From: Cryptococcus deneoformans JEC21
Lineage: Eukaryota; Basidiomycota; Tremellomycetes; Tremellales; Cryptococcaceae
Direction: 5' to 3'
Length of the DNA stretch: 64,000 bases
NCBI RefSeq assembly: GCF_000091045.1
Contig: NC_006686.1
Span: 1,323,501 to 1,387,500, forward strand
The position numbers were made by a program, and so were the translations under genes. The notes beneath the pieces were generated by a model. The model did no database searches, was not told where the DNA came from, and was given only the letters and a program-made list of their open reading frames with translations. Of the stretch, positions 55,415-64,000 are shown one piece after another. Every line of letters begins with the position of its first letter. The first letter of the stretch is position 1.

Positions 55415-56844
55415 TTAGTCTGAGTCGGAGTCGCTCGCAAACTCTTCTTGCATAACCCTACGTCTGCAAAAGAGGACCGGCGTTATTGATGATAAGCCTA
55501 TGACCTTTGTATTTCCATGGCACAGGTTACACTAAAGGTAGTAGGGATGGAAGGGAGGCATGGATGGCTTTCCAGAAGGTAAAGCCGAGTGGTGCATGAC
55601 AGAATATGAAATGACGTTGGGATAACGTACCGTTTTTGGTTGGGTTGTATCTTGCTTGCGTTCTTCGGTATTATCGTACGCGGTTTTTGCGGGCTTTGAC
55701 TTGGAGAGGCTGGAGGGAAGCGGTCAAAGACAACAACGCCAAAAAGCCAAATGAACATGAAACATGATAAAGGTTGTCCTAGAGGCTTACATTTATAATC
55801 TGATCCCCTTGAAGCTCCTTGACTGCTCAAATTCGACATCTTACTCCTTATTGTCGCGATTTCTTCCTGCGATAAATGAAGAAGGGTTTGATCAGTCAAT
55901 GATCATGAGCATTTTATGACGATAGCCTCGCCATCATGTCCCATCTGATGAGAAAGAATGGACTTGCGTCTTTTCTGACTAGCTGAGAACGGAGCTTCTT
56001 CACTTCGGCTACACAGAAAGAAAATTCATCAGTGTTATTTATTTCAACGGGGTGTGGTTCATGAAAGTCACGCAAATTGAGGAGAACCCTTACATGGATC
56101 TTCTTTCGTGGCCACGGGTCTTGACAGTAACTACATAGAAAAGGGGCGTTGGGTCAATCACACCACACACTTTCCGCTTGCATTGACCCCTTTATAGATG
56201 TTCGGACAAGAAGTTTGTACATACCTTGTAATTTACTTCAATCAGCTGACCGACATAATCCTCTACTTTCCCTAGAGTGAGGTACGTTATGATGGGCTTC
56301 GGCTGAATGAGTACATGCAACTGTCATCAAGTTGCCATGTAAGTCCATCATAAGATGAGACGTTTCCTCAGAAGAAAACAATGATAAAAAGGATGAGACG
56401 CACGGAAAGCTCATCCAAAGCGGACAAATCGACACTTCGTCGTCCACAATCGACATGGAGCATGCCGGTTTCGATAGCCGCAGCCAAATCTTCTTCTGTT
56501 GCCGAAACCTGGTAAAAAGTCAATCACTCGGCTTGTCAGCAACATGGCACCCAGCAGGATTGGGAGCAATGATTATATACGGGTATGCAGGGCATGACAG
56601 AAGGGGCCGCAACGGCGGAGTAGTAGTGAAAGTTGACATGGAATCTTGATACACTTACCTCGTCTAGATTGATATCAGCGGTCCAAACTCTTACTTCGGT
56701 CTTGCCATCTCTATCACCGTTCCAGAATAAGCGCACTCTCCACCACTGGTCGTCGAGCGCCCGTCCAGAGGTCAGCAGAAACTTGGCAGGGGGTGAGAGG
56801 AGGGTGGCATGAATTTGCTGTGCGAGCGAGTCTAAGAGGGACAT
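55415..56844 (-). CDS. Small head-plus-coiled-coil protein, possibly XRCC4/XLF/PAXX fold
   Basis: Eight exons (56844-56659, 56508-56404, 56302-56225, 56130-56094, 56008-55968, 55866-55791, 55709-55631, 55463-55415) give 216 residues with every phase matching. The start is MSLLDSLAQQIHATLLSPPA. Residues 25-60 look like beta-strands with a Trp-Trp-Arg-Val and a VWTADINLDEV end. Next are a helix (ATEEDLAAAIETG), another strand (SVDLSALDEL) and a long helix (YLTLGKVEDYVGQLIEVNYK). A coiled coil (EVKKLRSQLVRKDEEIATIR) follows. The tail is disordered, basic (KRRR) and then acidic (SDSDSD). Head, coiled coil and basic tail in about 200 residues is the build of the XRCC4 superfamily, but I see no diagnostic motif. 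I do not assign a function. One intron uses a GC donor. Confidence 0.7.
55867..55967 (-). other. GC-AG intron in the head-plus-coiled-coil gene
   Basis: On the minus strand the donor is AAAGAC|GCAAGT and the acceptor ATCGCAG|GAA. Splicing here joins RKD to EEIATIR in phase 0 and continues the coiled coil. Without it the frame soon reaches a stop (TCATAA). No GT donor nearby fits. Confidence 0.65.
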
Positions 56845-57392
56845 TGTGTCTTATCAAGGGGGTGTTGAGCTTTGAGCATTGGTATTGAAAGTGACGGAGG
56901 TGTCTGTGGTCGGTTGTGCCCAAACACTATACGTAGTCCGGCGGGGAGAACCTGCGGAGAACGCGTTGACGCGCGCGGTGGTGCTTCTTGTTGATAAATT
57001 GTCATTTCAAAACTCAACAATCGCCGCTTCCCTTTTATGATGAATTCACGGCTTTTATTTTCTTTCACAACTCGGCAGGTTGGTCTGAGCGTGGACGCGT
57101 ATGTCAATATAGGATGTATAATCGGTAATGGCTACCATGGTAGATAACTGTGATGACTACAAACAAACAATAGGTATAGAGGACGGGGATTATACACAAT
57201 GATATGAAACCAATTTCAACTTGTGCAACGTAATCTTTTTTTCGATATGACCAGAATAAAAGTCCGTTAAAGTCCATTTTTTGACGCCATACAATATTCG
57301 CTCAAAGACTCAGGATATTATTACCGTCGTCATTGTCGATGTTGGTCCATGATGCCCGGTGGAGCTGGCAACCTTTCTTTCAGGAGTCAGTT
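56845..57392. other. Intergenic region
   Basis: About 550 bp. 56845-57100 contains the promoter of the 216-residue protein gene; the remainder is AT-rich, with a possible extra last exon of the gene to the right at 57320-57360. Confidence 0.4.
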
Positions 57393-58756
57393 TTACCGCC
57401 TCAACAGTTCACCCGAAACACTTGCCTGTGGCTTAATCGTGTCAGAGCTGTTCGCGCTGGATCCAGATTTTATACGCTTCAACTCTCCCGTTTCTCCCAA
57501 CAAGTGTGATTCGTACTTCTCTTGCCCCAGTACTCGGCAAGATAGGTATGGAAGTTGGGGTTTTCTAGGCGTGGCTTGACCCGGATCGAATAATCTATGA
57601 GACGAATGTTCTGTAAGGGATATTGAAGATTGTGGTTCTCGCGTAAGCTGCAGTTCAGCTAAGCAATCAACCTGCTCCACTTCGATCTTTGCTCGTCTCT
57701 CGTCTTCGAGACGTGTCCTCGCATCTGAGGTCAGAAAGGTCGAAGCAGCTTCCGACGAGGTAGCCGTCATGGGAGAACAAGGATTATCGACGGCTATGGA
57801 AAATGCCTCGAGGGGGATGTCAGGGCAGAGGGAAGTCACGGGTGGGGAGGGCATCGGGTATCGCCAGATCGGAAGGGTGGGAATGGGGACTTGAAGGGCT
57901 GGCTTTGGCCGTCGATTAGAGGCAAACGTTTGCGGTTTCGAGGGTGGTGCCTAACAGTCGCAGGCATTTTAGCCTGTAGCCCTGTGCGATGCAAAAAGGA
58001 ATGACTCACATCGTCAAGAAGGCTTTCAACTACTGACTCATCATCATCCTTCCCCTCTAGGACTTTATGGCCAATAGCCGCAACCATCGTCTCCACTTCG
58101 CATTCGCTCATCATTCTCCGTTTGTGCATCCCCTTGATGACCTTTTCCTTCTCTCTGACAACCATGTCCTCCGTTTGAGGGCCTACAGAAAAGGGTTCTA
58201 GTACCCTCTGTTTACTTGAAGTAAATTTACGCGAGAGAGCTTCTACTGCTTCCTCCGACGTAGTCGGTGTCGCCGGCACAGGAGGCGATGTTTCACGGCA
58301 ATAACTGGGGTGTTGAGAGGTATTCGCACACGCAAATGGAGTCAGGCCCCACGAGATGCTTGCAGAGACGAACTCGGCTATCGATCCCAACGATCCCCTT
58401 TTTCTGTGGCTGCCTGCACTGGCTCGTAAATCCCCCTCTCTGTCTCTTTCACTTGCCTTTTCCCTCTCAGACCGACCGCTCGAGGAGCCCTGTCCCTCGG
58501 AACATATGCTGCCCATATCTTCGAAAGGAGGGAAGTACGAGACAGAGTCAGTGGCCGGCAGACGCGACGGCGAGACGGTGGAGACGGCGGGCGAGCCAGT
58601 CCTGGCGGACGGGCGCGACGGCCGCGAGCGGAGAGACGAGTGCCGCGAGAGGGGCGCTGAGATGGGACGCGGTGAGCCGGCGGGGCGGGGCGGCATGGCG
58701 GAGAGGGAGGAGGCGTGGCGGTGGGCTGGCTTGAAGGGATGGCGCGGGGAAGTCAT
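57393..58756 (-). CDS. Serine-rich protein, unrecognised
   Basis: Starts at ATG 58756 (MTSPRHPFKPAHRHASSLSA). Exon 1 runs to about 58011; an intron (GTGAGT to TTAG) leads to exon 2 (about 57951-57393), joining LLDD to APPSKPQTF. The first 170 residues are Ser/Pro/Arg-rich (LSRHSSLRSRPSRPSARTGS). A helical block follows (SEEAVEALSRKFTSSKQRVL; EDMVVREKEKVIKGMHKRRM; ECEVETMVAAIGHKVLEGKD). Exon 2 has another helix (SDARTRLEDERRAKIEVEQV). No domain is recognised. The 3' end is uncertain. The frame stops at 57393, but a GC donor (CACAG|GCAAGT) just before could join a further short exon near 57360-57310. Divergent from RKI1 across 441 bp. Confidence 0.6.
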
Positions 58757-59197
58757 GGCGGGCGGAGGAGGGCGTGGCGAATTTTATCTTTTGTTTGTCC
58801 TCTGATGCGATTGCGTACTACCAAAGGACGTGTTGACGCCGTGGACCGCGTCTGGACTGCCGGGTGACGTAACCCGCGACGTGCGACGACAAACAGCTTC
58901 CCCATCAGATCCCGCTCCTGGCGCACCTAACACTCGCGCGCGCCTACCATCCACAGCGAAATCAAACCAGCCGCGTTCATTGGCGGCGCGGTCCGCTGTA
59001 TCCGGCGAGAGTCGGGCCATAGCTCCGTTGATTCAGTGGTGGTGGCACCTGCAATATAGGATCCCCATATCTTTCATTTAGAGCTCTCGGTGAAAGCCAT
59101 ACTGGTCCATCAATAGTGTATTGACCACCGTTTACCCGCCCAACCGTTTTTCAAAATATCTTTCCCACTCAGGTTCACGACCCGTCTCTTACGCACA
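58757..59197. promoter_or_regulatory. Divergent promoter region of the Ser-rich protein gene and RKI1
   Basis: 441 bp between divergent ATGs; GC-rich near 58840-58990, CT-rich just before RKI1. Open frames inside it show no motif. Confidence 0.4.
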
Positions 59198-60632
59198 ATG
59201 CCCTCCCCGGCCGTAGACCTTCTCAAGCAAAAGACAGCAAGCCTGCCGAATGCCCCTATCAGCGTCGTCGCTGCCAACACCGTGAAGTATCTTCCTGAAC
59301 AGTAGTGCTTTTTCGTACTAAAAGTGTCTCCTCTAGTTTGTCCCTCCTACTCAGCCTGTGACGGCTGGAAACCAGCTGCCTACCTCTGTCCCTCTCCCTG
59401 TCCTGCCTGCAGTTGAAGCTGCCAAACGTTTGGCAGCATATGCCGCTGTGGACCGACACATCGCACACGAGCACAAGGTAAGTCATTTTTGTGTTTACTC
59501 TGCAACCGGCAGTTACTTGACTGCGCACAACAACAGGTCATTGGTATCGGATCAGGATCCACTGTCCCCTACGTCGTGGACAGAATACTTGCTCAAGGGT
59601 TTGAAGCCAATAAAGACCGGGTTTTCCTTCCTACCGGCTTCCAGTCCAAAGAGCTTATCGTTAAAGCTGGCTTGACTTTGGGCGACGTGGATCAATATGC
59701 TCGAATCGACGTGACCATTGACGGTGCCGATGAGTGAGCTACTTTTCAATTGCTTTGAAGCAAGGTGATCGTGCAGGATGAATGCACGATTGAGCAAGTC
59801 GACATTGATTTGCTGACTTTTGTACAGGGTCGACAACGAGCTCAACTCCATCAAGGGCGGCGGCGCTTGTCAGCTTCGTGAAAAGGTCCTCGCAGAGGCT
59901 GCTGATACGTGGATCATCGTGGCCGACTACCGCAAGAACTCTGAAGTTCTCGGCACATCTGTTCGTGCATTCCTCTCTTGTCTCGAAGACCAAACTAACG
60001 CCATGTCACTTTTCTCCCTTTGATATTTATTCATTCGTTTTCCGATGACCCCTATTGAATTGATTGCCTCCCCGTAAAAGTGGACTAAAGGAATTCCCAT
60101 CGAAGTCGTCCCCTTTGCGTACGCCAAAGTCCTCACCAACCTCGCCCACATGGGCTCCCCACATGTTCTTCCCAACGGTCAGCCTGGTCTTAGCTTGCGT
60201 ATGGGTAAGATGAAGGCTGGACCTGTGGTCAGCGATAATGGAAACTTTATCATTGATGCTCCCTTCGCTGAGGAATTGATGCGACAGCCTGAAGAGGTAC
60301 GTGCTTCCCTTTGGTCTTTTTTTTTTTCTTCCTTGCCTCCTGGACATACAGTTGACAAGAAACATTTCCGCCTTGTTGTTTCTTACTTTAGCTGTTGCAC
60401 AAGATCAAAATGTTGACCGGTGTCGTCGAAGTCGGACTTTTCTGTGGCATGGCCAAGGCTGCGTACTTTGGTAACGAGGTGCGTCATTTTTTTACGTACA
60501 TCAAACAGTAGCCTATCATAGGTCGTTCTCACTGTTTTGAAAAGACGAAAGAAGCTAATGTCAGACCCGGGGTGAATCTAGGATGGCTCCGTTACAATCC
60601 GTTCTGATGACGGTACCATTTCTCAGCTGTAA
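59198..60632 (+). CDS. RKI1: Ribose-5-phosphate isomerase A
   Basis: About seven exons from ATG 59198 ([20 protein letters not shown]) to a stop at 60632. Family motifs: [19 protein letters not shown], the substrate loop [37 protein letters not shown], the catalytic [59 protein letters not shown], and a C-terminal [18 protein letters not shown]. The enzyme interconverts ribose-5-phosphate and ribulose-5-phosphate in the non-oxidative pentose phosphate pathway (cytosol). The Asp/Gly-rich active site is intact. A short Pro-rich insert lies near residue 40 (exon 2). The first intron follows the codon for Thr in AANT. Confidence 0.95.
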
Positions 60633-61169
60633 AAAGTCCCCCAAAGTCTATCATGTTATTTCATATGGTATATTATATGTGTTCAACGATGAATAGAGAA
60701 GAGTCAGCGCACTCATAAACAATGGTACAACGCCTAGTCTTGCTTTAGAACTGCTGCCCAGGGGTTAATTGCAAGGCTATCGCCGTGTATCTATCGACTC
60801 TTTGCTCGTCCGCCCATTGGATTGACCATGATGCCACTTGTTGGATGCAAGATACAAGGATATCGCTGGCACATATTATTGTAGCAGGACGAGTCATTTG
60901 TTTGCAATGCCCCATCTAAGCGTTATGCGGATAGGGAAAAAAAGAGTAGTTTTCGTCTTACTTAAACTGGTATACTTTTGCCTGTTCGAATGAAACTATA
61001 TAACGAACTATGCATACAACAAACAAGGATGCTCTATTAATGTGATCGTTTACGAAAAGTCGATCTTCCCCGATGAACAATTGAGACGCTCCCCCCTTTC
61101 TGCTCTCCCGTCTACCGCCTTTTTGGCATTTTCCCATCCTCATCATAGTCTACGCCGCAGTCCAATGTT
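60633..61169. other. Intergenic region between convergent genes
   Basis: 537 bp between the stops of RKI1 and SUS1; AT-rich 3' leaders. No gene or RNA recognised. Confidence 0.4.
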
Positions 61170-62042
61170 TCATGCTTGGTCAACCTCTCGGTCGAGCACG
61201 CTTTCAATTTCGAGCATCACGTCACGCTTGACGTTATCGCTTACCATACCTGTGTCAAATGACAAGTCATTAGTCAATGGTGCACGAAGGATTTGATAAC
61301 CGTGGACCTGCAGTAAAAGGTGCATGGTGATGTAGAATAGGAAGAAACGAAAAAAGGGGGAGAGGGGAGAGGAATAAGCTCACCAGCTGCACTCTCGCTG
61401 ATTTGTTTGACAAGGTTTTCGAGGTTTGGTACATCCTGAGCTCGAGCTTTTTCTGCTTGTACACACCGCGTCCGGCGGGGACATGGGTATATTGAAAAAA
61501 GTTGCGTTTCGGTTTGTACGCAATATGTGATAGGGTATGTCGCATTGAGGTATGATCATGGCATCATGTAATTGAAAAGGATTTTGAGACAAAAGTGTTG
61601 TTGAAAAAGTAGCAAGATGATTTGCAAGGGATGTCGGATCAGCTACCAATCTTTGCCTTTTCACCATCCCCTTTCTCACCTTTTGCAAGGTCCTTGAGAT
61701 CATCAACCCATCCGCTCTCTTCTAAATGTGCTCTTAGTAGCTTTTGTATTCTAATGCAAAAAAATCAGCAATGTCCTCAGCCTTGCGTTCACAAAACATT
61801 TCGCATGAGAGAGAGGGGCGCCTAGCCCTGCATAATTTTTGAGCTTTCTTTTTTAGCTGTAACCTCGGCTTTTCCACGTGTGACATGCACCACTTGTCCG
61901 AGAGAATATGATGCAGGGAATGTCTCAAAAAAGACTGAGCTATGCAGGATATAACTTACCGCTCCCAATCGCCGGTTTCCAACATTCTCTGACGGATGGC
62001 GTTGATCGTAGCCTCATCGACTGTGACATCAACGTGGGACAT
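61170..62042 (-). CDS. SUS1: Sus1/ENY2, SAGA and TREX-2 subunit
   Basis: Four exons spread over 870 bp encode only 100 residues: MSHVDVTVDEATINAIRQRM, LETGDWERIQKLLRAHLEES, GWVDDLKDLAKEK, then NLENLVKQISESAAGMVSDN and VKRDVMLEIESVLDREV. This is the all-helical ENY2/Sus1 fold, with the typical ESGW and P/SDNVKxDVxxxI motifs and normal length. Sus1 belongs to the deubiquitinating module of the SAGA coactivator and to the TREX-2 mRNA-export complex at nuclear pores. Introns fall after WER (phase 2), LAK and SAA; the last acceptor is GACACAG at about 61250. It joins SAA to GMVSDN. Confidence 0.93.
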
Positions 62043-62691
62043 GTTTTAACTGTAATGTCTGTTTTACTTTCAAGGCTTGGAAGTATATGGTCGTAGATTG
62101 GGGGGAGGCAGCGGCGGAATCTATGGGAGATGGAAAGACTTTCAAGATAAAATGATAAGAGTATGTATGTATGTGTACCATTGGATGCCAACAACAGCAG
62201 CAGCGACGAACGGATATCCGAATAAAGTCCATTTCTCGTGGTCCTGATGATGTCATCACTTTTAGCTCACCGATTTTTTTTTAGTTTTAAATACTTTTCG
62301 TTTTTTTTTTTTTAGAATTGTCAGGTCCGTTGCCATGCCGCTACGACAGGATGTCTGCTGAGAACAGTAATTTTGCCACCACGTCATGAGGCGGTCGGCA
62401 AAGATACTGATTCTACTTTTATAGGTGCCAACCGTCGTCTAGCTATCCCCTCATGGACCATCAACACCCAACACGACTGCACACTTTCATCTTGATGACT
62501 TTCTCACGCGCCCATACCGTTCCCAGATACATGAGATCAACATTGTAGAAGAGCAGAAAGAGGGGTGTGCATAATTCCCGTAAGAACCATAAACCGTCAT
62601 CCGTATGCAAAGGATGAGTACAGGGGTATCTATCAAGGTTTGCGGATTATTTTTTAGTGATGATGAAGAACTGTGTGCCCCTTAAAATGGA
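62043..62691. other. Intergenic region
   Basis: 649 bp between the SUS1 start and the TIM23 stop, both genes on the minus strand. It contains GCAACAACAGCAGCAGC-like triplets (62187-62205) and two poly-T runs (62270-62315). Nothing else recognised. Confidence 0.4.
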
Positions 62692-63592
62692 TTACACAAA
62701 GTTCTTGAAAGCGGACCAGCCAGCTGCAGCGGCTGTTCCAAGACCGGCGCCAACAAGAGCGGGTCGTAAGCCGGCTAAATAAAGATTAATTGAGCGCTGA
62801 AGAATGCATAAACGGGGATAGGCAGAGACGCACCAGTTGACTTGTAAATCGCTCCACTCAAACCCGCCGCAGCCATGGCATTAAGTACATCATGCTTCCC
62901 CCTGATGGCGTCAAAAGAAGAGTTTGAGATATTGTAGAAAATAGCTTTTTGTACGACATTAGAGGTAATATCAAAAGAGAAAGTGCAAGATTAACCCACC
63001 CAAAACACCAAGCGAATTGCCCATAAAACTTCCCCTTCTCGTACAACCGTTAAGAATACTGTTCAGCCGGAGCTTGAAGGAGGGGTTGTTTCCCAGCGGT
63101 CTTGACATTCCTTCTTTTAAGCCCCAGGTGCCACCGATAGCCAAACCTATTAACAGCGACCAAGTCAGCTTTTCGCCATGTCGATGTATAGCATACACCC
63201 AACGAACCAGAAAGATAAGTCGTCCCTGTGCCAACACAGAGATCATCCGTCCAGCCCCTGCTTGGCAAAACACTGGCCGCTCCTTCAAGGTCGTTCAACT
63301 TTTCTTCATCGAGCTGTAAAAAATCTAGGTTTTCACTCAATCCAGCCAATGGGTGGAGTCTAGCGGGATCGAACGCGGATCCAAATGCATCAAGGGCTGT
63401 TGGGGCGGGTGCGGTGGGAGCGGGTGCGGGAGCGGACTGGGAAGGAGGATCGGGGATGAAGGAGGACCCCTGGGCTTCCGGCTGGGAAGGGACGACGTTT
63501 GATCTGAAGGTTGTGGAACTGAACAGCTCAGCGGAGGCCGAGGATTCTTGAGGGGCGGGGTCAGAGCTTCCGAAGAGACCGAAGATAGCCAT
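62692..63592 (-). CDS. TIM23: Mitochondrial inner membrane translocase subunit Tim23
   Basis: Starts at ATG 63592 (MAIFGLFGSSDPAPQESSAS). A soluble, Pro/Ala-rich intermembrane-space part includes DPARLHPLAGLSENLDFLQL. The Tim17/22/23 membrane domain follows: SRGWTDDLCVGTGTTYLSG, LAIGGTWGLKEGMSRPLG, FKLRLNSILNGCTRRGSFMG NSLG (split by an intron), and NAMAAAGLSGAIYKSTAGLR. It ends with a last span and WSAFKNFV at 62692. Tim23 forms the presequence translocase of the inner membrane together with Tim17. About four exons. The length (about 240 residues) fits the family. Its start lies 209 bp from that of the plus-strand gene at the right edge. Confidence 0.92.
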
Positions 63593-63801
63593 TGTGGTTA
63601 TAGAGTTGGTTAAAGTACAAAGTTGAAATGGACAGTAGTGGAGGACATGGAATGAATCGAAAGAAGTAGCAATTCATCCCGCCGTTTTTCGCCCAATTTC
63701 TCCAGCTCCGTGTCACGTGATCTCTCCACCTCCTCGTCCACCATCTCGTCCCAAAATTGCATCGATGGTCTCTGGTCACTCCATTTGTATCCCACAACAC
63801 C

Positions 63802-64000
63802 ATGTCCTCCTCTGCCCCAAGCGACCCGCCTCTCTCAGCCAGTAGTCTCACCGTAAAGCATAAAAAGAGATCCTCCAAAGACAAGAGCGGTACTCCTTCC
63901 CCTCGGCCTAGCAAAACCGCTCGTCTCGATCAAGAGGATGGCGCAGACGATCCTATGGACGTATTGGAGGAAGGGAAGGACGGACGATCGAGGGATCCCA
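63802..64000 (+). CDS. Unrecognised protein, 5' part only (runs off the right edge)
   Basis: ATG 63802 (context ACACCATGT) opens a frame that stays open to the window edge (66 codons). The visible part is hydrophilic and basic, Ser/Lys-rich (VKHKKRSSKDKSGTPSPRPS), then acidic (DQEDGADDPMDVLEEGKDG). It resembles a disordered nuclear N-terminus. No domain is reached before the edge, so no function is proposed. It shares a 209-bp promoter region with TIM23. Confidence 0.6.
   Translation, partial: MSSSAPSDPPLSASSLTVKHKKRSSKDKSGTPSPRPSKTARLDQEDGADDPMDVLEEGKDGRSRDP

Noticed and set aside
1..64000. Mating-type locus, suggested by STE24 and an RGS gene in the same window
   Set aside because: No pheromone, pheromone receptor, homeodomain or STE kinase genes are present; the neighbours are ordinary housekeeping genes.
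1..64000. tRNA genes, transposons, CRISPR-like arrays, secondary-metabolite cluster
   Set aside because: I looked for B-box-like motifs, long terminal or inverted repeats, reverse transcriptase/transposase motifs and PKS/NRPS domains and saw none by eye; a scan with tRNAscan or RepeatMasker would be decisive.

Overview
The window looks like a chromosomal segment of a basidiomycete yeast, most likely a Tremellomycete of the Cryptococcus neoformans/gattii type. Almost every gene is interrupted by several short introns (about 45-100 bp, GT/GC...AG with CTNAC/CTGAC-like branch sites), genes are tightly packed on both strands, and the products are typical of this group (PriA-type cysteine-rich surface protein, septin Cdc10, Nst1, Pan2, Ste24, Abp1). 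Species identity is inferred from gene content only. Exon limits quoted here were read by eye from splice sites and reading-frame continuity.

Layout. 0-10 kb: the 5' end of an unrecognised minus-strand gene; an unrecognised small plus-strand gene; an RGS-domain protein with three C-terminal membrane spans; the inner nuclear membrane protein Src1/Heh divergent from septin CDC10; and a secreted PriA-like protein. 9.85-13.14 kb is a gene-poor stretch. 13-28 kb: actin-binding ABP1, then minus-strand NST1, PAN2 and the CAAX protease STE24, with a small UPF0390-type nuclear protein divergent from STE24. 28-38 kb: phosphatidylserine decarboxylase, exosome subunit RRP46, mitochondrial GatA (HER2), an allantoate/nicotinate-type MFS permease, then 1.7 kb with at most a weak small ORF. 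38-50 kb: a GT31-type glycosyltransferase divergent from GPI19/PIG-P, a FetB/UPF0014 membrane protein, a large disordered protein divergent from a Cep57/Ppc89-type spindle pole protein. 50-64 kb: APT1 divergent from CDC37, an Irc6/p34 adaptin-binding protein divergent from a TAF8-like histone-fold protein, a 216-aa head-plus-coiled-coil protein of unknown function, an unrecognised serine-rich protein divergent from ribose-5-phosphate isomerase, SUS1/ENY2, TIM23 and the 5' end of a last gene.

The genes do not form one pathway; this is ordinary euchromatin of housekeeping genes. Loose themes are the cell surface and secretory route (PriA-like, GT31, GPI19, STE24, Irc6), mRNA and transcription (PAN2, RRP46, SUS1, TAF8-like), cytoskeleton and nuclear architecture (CDC10, ABP1, Src1, Cep57-like) and mitochondria (HER2, TIM23). 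Many neighbours share short divergent promoters (150-450 bp) or have convergent stop codons only 28-230 bp apart. I saw no transposon, tRNA, rRNA, CRISPR-like array, virus-derived gene or secondary-metabolite cluster. I found no convincing undescribed multi-gene system. The most interesting points are a possible XRCC4/XLF/PAXX-fold protein, a 12-nt microexon inside an SH3 domain, two frame-supported GC-AG introns, and the WSC-like/PriA protein with a built-in dibasic cleavage site.
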